10,286 bases of DNA. It comes from an uncultured Clostridia bacterium (GTDB lineage: Bacteria; Bacillota; Clostridia; Christensenellales; Borkfalkiaceae). The stretch covers positions 1 to 10,286 of the forward strand of contig CAUHGY010000068.1 in the NCBI GenBank assembly GCA_959605945.1, read 5' to 3'. A program made the position numbers and the translations under genes. The notes under the pieces were generated by a model, which had not been told where the DNA came from, did not search any database, and was given only the letters and a program-made list of their open reading frames with translations. This document shows positions 1 through 4,559 of the stretch, one piece after another. Each line of letters starts with the position of its first letter. The stretch's first letter is position 1.

Positions 1-1
1 T

Positions 2-433
2 GTCAATCACTGCGAAAAGCCCATGTCTCTGCCGGCAATAAAAAAGACCATAGACAGGGCGAAAGAACTCGACATGCTTGTTTTTGCCTGCGCCGATACC
101 GTTGCGGAAGCAAAAGCCATCGCTCAGCTGGGACCCGATATAATCAACCCCGAACCGTCGGAACTGATCGGCGGCGCAGGCGGCGGCGTCAGCAGTATGA
201 GTTACGTTAAAGACGTTATTGAATCAATAAAAGCCATAAATCCCGAAATACTCGTGGAGCAGGCGGCCGGAATAACCGAAGGACGGCAGGTTTATGATTT
301 TATTATGGCAGGTTCCGAAGCCGCGGGAGCCGCATCGGGTATATGCAAAGCCGAAGATCCCTATGCAAAGATCGACGAGATGATCGCCGCAACGCGCCGA
401 GCTGCGGACGATTTGAAAAAACGCGGCAGATAA
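2..433 (+). CDS. tpiA: Triosephosphate isomerase, archaeal-type, 5'-truncated by the window edge
   Basis: This is the C-terminal part (143 residues) of a TIM-barrel isomerase that interconverts dihydroxyacetone phosphate and glyceraldehyde 3-phosphate in the cytoplasm. The reading frame is open from base 2. The first visible residues, VNHCEKP, match the N-H-S/C-E segment that carries the electrophilic histidine (codon 8-10) of archaeal enzymes. The segment PEPSELIGG carries the expected catalytic glutamate of the E-P pair (codon 152-154) and leads into the flexible phosphate-gripping loop. In archaeal enzymes this reads VEPPELIGTG; here the loop is GGAGGGVSS. The end (SGICKAEDP, then IDEMI) also follows the archaeal pattern of SGV-KAKDP. 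Archaeal enzymes are about 225 residues, so roughly 80 residues, including the catalytic lysine, lie outside the window. The ATG at 23 is internal and should not be taken as the start. A strong hairpin follows 38 bases after the stop. It may be a second isomerase dedicated to a sugar pathway rather than the glycolytic one; the context cannot decide. Confidence 0.85.
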   Translation, partial: VNHCEKPMSLPAIKKTIDRAKELDMLVFACADTVAEAKAIAQLGPDIINPEPSELIGGAGGGVSSMSYVKDVIESIKAINPEILVEQAAGITEGRQVYDFIMAGSEAAGAASGICKAEDPYAKIDEMIAATRRAADDLKKRGR

Positions 434-471
434 AAAACTTAAAAAATTGAAGTGTTTTATAAATATTTTCA

Positions 472-512
472 TTCAGCCCGCGCGGATTCAAGCCGCGCGG
501 GCTGAAGATTTT
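472..512 (+). terminator. Rho-independent terminator, possibly bidirectional
   Basis: A perfect 14-bp stem (472-485 with 493-506, TTCAGCCCGCGCGG and its complement) encloses a 7-base loop and is followed by GATTTT. It lies between the end of the isomerase gene and the end of the convergent hydrolase-like gene. On the plus strand it closes the isomerase transcript. On the minus strand it is 86 bases beyond the stop at 592 and is followed by a weaker T-containing tract, so it may serve both genes. Confidence 0.8.
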
Positions 513-591
513 AATAGGGATTATGTAAACGCAAAAAGGTTTGTATGGCGTAAAACATTCGATATGATATGCCTGGGTTATTTTGTAAAGC

Positions 592-2469
592 CTATTCCAG
601 AACGACCGCGAAAGCGTAAAAAGCGGGAACGGGGGCGGATAGTTTAAGCGTTCTGCCGGCAAGGCGCCCCTTCGCTCCGAAAAGCGTTGCGGTTTTGTAT
701 TCGCGGTCGAGAGAGATTATCGGTTTATCTATGCTGTCTTCCGAGAGATTTAAGAATATCGAACATGTTTTCGCCCCGTCCTTTTTGCAAAGCGTGTAAA
801 CGAAGGGGCTGTAGGCAAGGTAAGGAAAGTCTGCTTCGGTAAATTGCAGAATTTGTTTTTGCCTTTCGTACGAACGGAAAACGGCGTTATTTAAATTCAG
901 AGAGTACGCATCGGCGCACAGCACCAGAAACCGTGTGGTTTTGTTTCGGTAAACGTAGCTTGCCGTTTTTCCGCCGTCAAAGCGGGAAAGAATTTCGGCT
1001 CCGTCTTTTAATGTGCAATCGTAATACTTGCCTTCGTTTACCGAAAGCGGAATTTTTTCTTTCCCGAAAAATTCGAATTCCGGGGCTTTCATTTCGGCAA
1101 AAGACAGCAACCCGACATCGGTTCCGCGCTCGGCTAAAATTTTTGCCGCAGGCACATCGAGTATCATTTTTTCAGGTATTTTTTCGATGTCGAGCGCGTC
1201 TTCCCCGAATGCTATCGCCGCGCCGTAACCGTCGTCGTATGTCGTCGGAACAGATTGCGTTGCCAGCATTTCCGCCGCAGGGGAGAAAAATCTTTTCATG
1301 ACGGCAACGTCGCTTTCAAAAGGCGAAGGCAAAACCGCGTCTTTCATTTTTCTCATGCGGTAGTAAACTTTCACCCCCGCCGTTTTTCCGGAGAAATGCC
1401 TTTCTATGAACGCGCGGAAAGGAGCATTGGAAAAATGTTTTTCGAAATAGCCTTTTTCGTAATCCGCCGTACTGTAATAGTCTGCCAAATATTTAAGGCC
1501 GCCCATTCCTCCCGAAGCGCAGAGCGCCAAGTCAAACAGTTCTATATAGCTTGCGGGCACTCTGTAACGCGGGCGGGGGAAACTGTCGGCTTCATGGAAG
1601 ATGTCGGCAATTTCTCCGCGGCAGTACTTTTCCTGTGTGCGCGCGCATTCTATCACGCCGCCGAGAGTCTGCCCGTCGAAACGCATTCTTGCTCTGCTTG
1701 CCCAGTAAGGCGCGCCCGTAAAACGCAGCAGCGGTTCTGTTCTGCCCGCGAGAATTAAAGAGAGTTCTTTTGCGTCCGCGCCTTCGAGATCGAACGACGT
1801 GTACCCCGCGCAGAATCCAAGTCGCACCGACGGGTTTACCGAGTCTGCCGCGGCACGCACATTTTTGCAGAAATCTCTTAAAGTGTCGCCCATGACCTGC
1901 ATCAACAGATTCCGCATCGGGTTGGGGGCGCCGGCAAAGGCGTTTTTGAGTTCTTTTTCCGAAACCTTCCTTCCCGCCCGTTCTTCGATTAGTTTTATAT
2001 GATTTTCACAATAGCAACCGATCCCCGGGCGCACGGAAAGGCAAAGGTCGTCGTCAAGCATTATGAAATCGGGTTCGCAGCCGGCGATCGCCTTTATCAG
2101 TTCCAGATAAAGGCTCATGAAATTTCTGTCGGTCGGGCAAATTGCATCGGCGCCGCCGTAAACGATGCCGCCGACCGAGCGCAGCCGCATAAAATTTTCC
2201 GCTGTCTTTGCGGCTTCGCCTTCAAGTTTGTTCCCGAAACCGAATGCCTGTGTCCAGACGCCCGTTTCAAATCCGCGGGATCGGAAAAACTTAATATTGC
2301 TTTTGAGAAGCTTTAAATTTTCTTTTTTATCGCTTGAAAAAAGCACGTCGCGCTCAAGGGCGATGAACACGCGTTCCGCCCCCGCTTTTTTGATGAGCGC
2401 TGCGAGTTTGACTCTGTTTTCCGTCGTGCAGTTGCCGTTCATGACGGGTATGCTCAGTTTGTATTTCAT
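592..2469 (-). CDS. Putative TIM-barrel glycoside-hydrolase-like protein of unknown specificity
   Basis: This 625-residue protein has no signal peptide or membrane segment, so it is probably cytoplasmic. I do not recognise a named family. The order of parts resembles large clostridial hypothetical proteins related to beta-galactosidase-type hydrolases. Residues about 1-340 look like an alternating beta/alpha barrel. The strand FIMLDDDLCL ends in three aspartates (139-141) and is followed by the Cys pair GCYC (152 and 154). Near 290-302, FHEADSFPRPRY holds a Glu (293) that could be the partner acid. Residues about 360-475 resemble a Rossmann-like trimerisation domain (PTTYDDGYGAA, then KILAERGTDVG). 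The last 150 residues are beta-rich, like a terminal sandwich. Catalytic roles are inferred from position only. The ATG is preceded by AGAGG with 6-base spacing, which supports this start. The gene stands alone and ends convergent to the isomerase gene. A non-enzymatic sugar-binding role is an alternative. Confidence 0.6.
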   Translation of the reverse strand: MKYKLSIPVMNGNCTTENRVKLAALIKKAGAERVFIALERDVLFSSDKKENLKLLKSNIKFFRSRGFETGVWTQAFGFGNKLEGEAAKTAENFMRLRSVGGIVYGGADAICPTDRNFMSLYLELIKAIAGCEPDFIMLDDDLCLSVRPGIGCYCENHIKLIEERAGRKVSEKELKNAFAGAPNPMRNLLMQVMGDTLRDFCKNVRAAADSVNPSVRLGFCAGYTSFDLEGADAKELSLILAGRTEPLLRFTGAPYWASRARMRFDGQTLGGVIECARTQEKYCRGEIADIFHEADSFPRPRYRVPASYIELFDLALCASGGMGGLKYLADYYSTADYEKGYFEKHFSNAPFRAFIERHFSGKTAGVKVYYRMRKMKDAVLPSPFESDVAVMKRFFSPAAEMLATQSVPTTYDDGYGAAIAFGEDALDIEKIPEKMILDVPAAKILAERGTDVGLLSFAEMKAPEFEFFGKEKIPLSVNEGKYYDCTLKDGAEILSRFDGGKTASYVYRNKTTRFLVLCADAYSLNLNNAVFRSYERQKQILQFTEADFPYLAYSPFVYTLCKKDGAKTCSIFLNLSEDSIDKPIISLDREYKTATLFGAKGRLAGRTLKLSAPVPAFYAFAVVLE

Positions 2470-2763
2470 ATACTGCCTCTGTATGTTTAAAATATAACTG
2501 CCGTAAAAATATGCGCGGCAATCTGCTGCGGAGAGCGTGAATTTACCGACGGCAAACTTTCCATATGCTTGCGCGAGGATACGTTTGACATGTTGTATGC
2601 CCTTTTTCGCGCGGCAGTTTCTTCAATTATATAGAGTATCATATACGAAAAATATTTGCAATATAATATTTAAAAATCGAATCGTTTTTTTTAGAATTGT
2701 TAAAACTTTGTTCCGTGAAGATTTTCCCTGTCCGCGCTCGGCGGCAGTTTTTTTAATTTAGCG
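2470..2763. other. AT-rich spacer, leader side of the hydrolase-like gene
   Basis: No gene is supported here. The spacer separates the minus-strand hydrolase-like gene from the plus-strand PH-domain gene. On the minus strand a TATAAT occurs at 2631-2626, but I see no good -35 at 16-18 bases, so it is only a weak promoter candidate for the hydrolase-like gene. On the plus strand a 7-bp stem with one bulge (2728-2730 and 2732-2735 with 2741-2747) is followed by seven Ts. It looks like a terminator without an obvious plus-strand transcript to end. GCGGCAGTTT occurs twice, exactly 130 bases apart (2611 and 2741), each followed by a similar T-rich/AATT stretch. A 74-codon open frame at 2537-2761 has no ribosome site I trust and is Cys/Phe/Arg-rich, so I left it out. 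Confidence 0.5.
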
Positions 2764-2792
2764 TTGCATTACGGGAAAATTTCTGATATAAT
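2764..2792 (+). promoter_or_regulatory. Sigma-A promoter of the PH-domain gene
   Basis: TTGCAT (2764-2769) and TATAAT (2787-2792) are 17 bases apart. The -10 is extended by TG at 2784-2785. The start of transcription should fall near 2799, leaving a leader of about 30 bases before the ATG at 2831. The leader carries the ribosome site AGGAAG at 2821-2826. Confidence 0.8.
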
Positions 2793-2830
2793 ATTTATAA
2801 ACCTAAAATTTTTTTAATTAAGGAAGAGTT

Positions 2831-3418
2831 ATGGCTAGATTCGATGAAAATTATTTTCTGTCGCCAGACAATGAAACGCGTTTGCAGAATATAGACGAAA
2901 TCCTTTCGGACGACGAGCGGTTGCTGTGGAAAGGAAAACCCAAAAAAAGCGCTTATGTTCTGAATGCTTTCATGCGCATGCTTCCGTTTGCGCTTATCTG
3001 GCTTGTAATAGATGTCGGTTTTATAATTATGCTGACGCAGATAGGAGCGGAACTTCCTACTTTTGCGATAGTTATTTTGTGCGTGTTCTTCGCTTTTCAT
3101 CTTCTGCCGGTGTGGATCTGGATTTCCAACGTGATAACGGCAAATAAAGCGCATAAAAATCTCGAATATGCTTTTACCGACAAGCGCATTATCGTAAAAT
3201 CGGGAATAATCGGAATAGATTTCAAGAACGTATATTACAACGAGATTTCTTCCGTCAATCTCCGCGTAGGGCTTGTGGATAAAATGATGAAAGTGGGCGA
3301 TATCTATATTAAAGGGTTGGGCAATGCCACGGTGTTGTATGACCTTGAAAATCCCTATTTTATTACTCAGAAAATTCAGAAAATCATTTCCGACATCAAA
3401 AACGACAGTTTAAAATAA
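2831..3418 (+). CDS. Two-helix membrane protein with bacterial PH domain (bPH2/DUF304-like)
   Basis: The 195-residue protein resembles the YdbS/YdbT-like bacterial PH proteins. A short N-terminal cytoplasmic part contains LWKGKPKKSAYV (32-43), the segment that usually precedes the membrane in this family. Two hydrophobic helices follow, at about residues 48-70 and 76-99, rich in Phe, Leu and Trp. The C-terminal PH-like domain starts at about 111: YAFTDKRIIVKSGIIG is the classic first strands, and VYYNEISSVNLRVGLVDKMMKVGDIYIKG covers the middle strands. The domain probably faces the cytoplasm. Such proteins are envelope-associated and their biochemical role is mostly unknown; in some Gram-positives relatives affect resistance to peptides or stress. 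The start is fixed by AGGAAG four bases upstream and by a strong promoter. It is transcribed alone, as the next gene has its own promoter 110 bases downstream. Confidence 0.75.
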   Translation: MARFDENYFLSPDNETRLQNIDEILSDDERLLWKGKPKKSAYVLNAFMRMLPFALIWLVIDVGFIIMLTQIGAELPTFAIVILCVFFAFHLLPVWIWISNVITANKAHKNLEYAFTDKRIIVKSGIIGIDFKNVYYNEISSVNLRVGLVDKMMKVGDIYIKGLGNATVLYDLENPYFITQKIQKIISDIKNDSLK

Positions 3419-3423
3419 TGCTT

Positions 3424-3439
3424 TTGCGCGGCGGCGCAA
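3424..3439 (+). other. Hairpin just after the PH-domain gene
   Basis: TTGCGC (3424-3429) and GCGCAA (3434-3439) form a perfect 6-bp stem around GGCG, six bases beyond the stop. Two G-T pairs could lengthen it. There is no T run after it, so it is at best a weak terminator or a 3'-end stabilising stem. Confidence 0.35.
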
Positions 3440-3528
3440 GGCGGTCGTGTTAAAAAAACGGAGGGAAGGGCTTTTTTCGAAATAAAAGGAAAAGACAGAG
3501 AGAACGGTAAAAGTTTTTCATATCGCTA

Positions 3529-3557
3529 TTGACAATATCTTCTGTAGGGCATATAAT
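3529..3557 (+). promoter_or_regulatory. Consensus sigma-A promoter of the LOG-family gene
   Basis: TTGACA (3529-3534) and TATAAT (3552-3557) are exact consensus hexamers with an ideal 17-base spacer. The start of transcription should be near 3564. This is the strongest promoter in the window. Such a promoter is either highly expressed or kept down by a repressor; the dyad just downstream favours the latter. Confidence 0.9.
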
Positions 3558-3570
3558 AATAAAAAAAATG

Positions 3571-3593
3571 AATATACTGATTAAAAGTATATT
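3571..3593 (+). promoter_or_regulatory. Inverted repeat in the leader, candidate operator
   Basis: AATATACT (3571-3578) and AGTATATT (3586-3593) are perfect complements around a 7-base centre. The dyad begins about seven bases after the predicted transcription start and ends 24 bases before the ATG. It is AT-rich, so a DNA-binding protein site is more likely than a stable RNA stem. A T run follows (3592-3597), so a weak attenuator cannot be excluded. The regulator is not in this window. Confidence 0.5.
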
Positions 3594-3617
3594 TTTTACC
3601 GGAGGGACAGGAGTATT

Positions 3618-4187
3618 ATGAAAAGAAAAATTGTCGCTGTAATAGGCGACGCGAAAATAGAAAAAGACGGACTTAAATATCAGTTGGCGTTCAATACCGG
3701 CAAAGCGCTTATCGACGCGGGTTACCGCATACAGTCGGGCGGGCTCGGCGGCGTCATGGAAGCGGCGTTTAAAGGAGCGCATTCTTCAAAAAATTACCGT
3801 GAAGGCGATACGGTGGCCCTTGTTCCGTCATTCGATGCCACGGTAGCCAATCCTTATGCGGATATTATAATCCCCACAGGGCTCGACGTGATGAGAAACG
3901 CGCTGGTTGCCAACGCAAGCGCGGTTATTGCCGTCGGCGGCGGCGCGGGAACTCTTTCCGAGATAGCATTTGCCTGGTCGCTTTTCAGAATGGTTCTGGC
4001 GTTTGAAAACGCAGACGGCTGGAGCGGCAAAGTCGCGAATACCCGAATGGACGCAAGAATACGTTATCCCGAGATCGGGGACGACAGGGTTTACGGGGTT
4101 AAAAGCGCGGAAGAAGCCGTAAAACTGATAAACGAGCGCGTGGAAAAATATAACCGCTATCACGGCGGCATAGAATACGCGAAATAA
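3618..4187 (+). CDS. LOG/TIGR00725-family nucleotide-binding protein
   Basis: This 189-residue Rossmann-fold protein belongs to the Lonely-Guy/DprA-like superfamily, closest to the TIGR00725 group. Motifs appear in the expected order: an N-terminal strand KIVAVIGDA (4-12), the glycine-rich QSGGLGGVMEAAFKGA (39-54), PTGLDVMRNALVANASAVIAVGGG (86-109), and the signature GGGAGTLSE (107-115). In plant and bacterial LOG enzymes the last motif is PGGxGTxxE and the family cleaves nucleoside 5'-monophosphates to free base and ribose 5-phosphate. TIGR00725 members have G in place of P, as here, and their substrate is not established. Arg93 and Glu115 fit the LOG catalytic pair; activity is therefore possible but inferred. 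The length matches the family. The start has AGGAG at 3609-3613, four bases upstream, and GGAGGG further up. It has its own consensus promoter and a candidate operator. The tail is followed by a long hairpin-rich 3' region. Confidence 0.8.
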   Translation: MKRKIVAVIGDAKIEKDGLKYQLAFNTGKALIDAGYRIQSGGLGGVMEAAFKGAHSSKNYREGDTVALVPSFDATVANPYADIIIPTGLDVMRNALVANASAVIAVGGGAGTLSEIAFAWSLFRMVLAFENADGWSGKVANTRMDARIRYPEIGDDRVYGVKSAEEAVKLINERVEKYNRYHGGIEYAK

Positions 4188-4393
4188 ATTTTTTGCGGCG
4201 TTTTTGCGGCAAATTGTTTCAAAAGCGCGCCGATGTAAAAATATTCGGCAGTATTTGAAACGCCGGCTGTAAACGCGATTATTTTAGAAAAACGCCGATG
4301 TTGAAGCGGCGGAACGCCGGCGGCCGGCTGATATTTAATTATAGTTTCAGGGAGACTGCCGCCGGCTTTTCTTTCGGATTTTTTCAGAGAGCG
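4188..4393 (+). other. Hairpin-rich spacer: long 3' UTR or candidate non-coding RNA
   Basis: No convincing ORF is present. TTTTTGCGGC is repeated in tandem at 4190-4199 and 4201-4210. A two-tier hairpin follows: GTTTCAAA (4216-4223) with TTTGAAAC (4254-4261), enclosing GCCGA (4229-4233) with TCGGC (4245-4249). Next comes a small stem, CGCCG (4293-4297) with CGGCG (4307-4311). Then GCCGGCGG (4316-4323) pairs with CCGCCGGC (4359-4366) across 35 bases and is followed by TTTTCTTT, which could be a first terminator. The palindrome GCCGGC occurs four times (4262, 4316, 4323, 4361), so alternative pairings exist. The whole stretch is closed by the strong terminator at 4394. No promoter of its own is clear, so it is probably transcribed as the 3' end of the LOG-family mRNA. 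Confidence 0.4.
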
Positions 4394-4437
4394 CGCCTGC
4401 GCCGCGCCCCGAAGAGGCGCGGCGCAGGCGGTTTTTT
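4394..4437 (+). terminator. Strong rho-independent terminator
   Basis: A perfect 15-bp GC-rich stem (4394-4408 with 4416-4430, starting CGCCTGCGCC) around the loop CCGAAGA is followed by G and six Ts (4432-4437). It is 207 bases beyond the LOG-family stop and about 50 bases before the ABC transporter promoter. It therefore isolates the two genes. Confidence 0.92.
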
Positions 4438-4485
4438 CAATTTCTTATTTCATTAAAATATAATTTAACGGGCATAAAATTTTAA

Positions 4486-4520
4486 AACGGCTTGAAAAGA
4501 AAGCTTAAAGCCGTTATCAT
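4486..4520 (+). promoter_or_regulatory. ABC transporter promoter overlapped by a perfect inverted repeat
   Basis: TTGAAA (4492-4497) and TATCAT (4515-4520) are each one base from consensus and 17 bases apart. The start of transcription should be near 4527. The inverted repeat AACGGCTT (4486-4493) and AAGCCGTT (4508-4515), with 14 bases between, covers the -35, runs through the spacer and ends on the first base of the -10. Such a placement is typical of an operator for a repressor or a MerR/GntR-like activator. A second TATAAT at 4459-4464 has only a poor -35 (TTCAAT) and overlaps the end of the preceding terminator. Confidence 0.65.
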
Positions 4521-4559
4521 CAGAAAAGATTTTATATAAAAATCAAAAAAGGAAAAAGT

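Noticed and set aside
23..25. ATG at 23 as the start of the isomerase gene
   Set aside because: The frame is open to the left edge and the residues before it (VNHCEKP) carry the catalytic histidine motif, so the gene begins outside the window.
1255..1758. Plus-strand open frame of 167 codons inside the hydrolase-like gene
   Set aside because: Antisense to a longer frame with a good start and ribosome site; composition is not protein-like.
2537..2761. Possible 74-residue small protein in the divergent spacer
   Set aside because: No ribosome site, low-complexity Cys/Phe/Arg composition, and the frame runs through the terminator-like stem and T run.
4188..4440. CRISPR-like or tandem repeat array suggested by repeated GCCGGC and TTTTTGCGGC
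   Set aside because: The units are only 6-10 bases long and irregularly spaced; there are no spacers of equal length and no cas genes.
4298..4456. A 52-codon frame starting at ATG 4298
   Set aside because: It reads straight through the strong terminator at 4394-4437 and has no ribosome site; the Arg/Gly-rich sequence comes from the hairpin arms.
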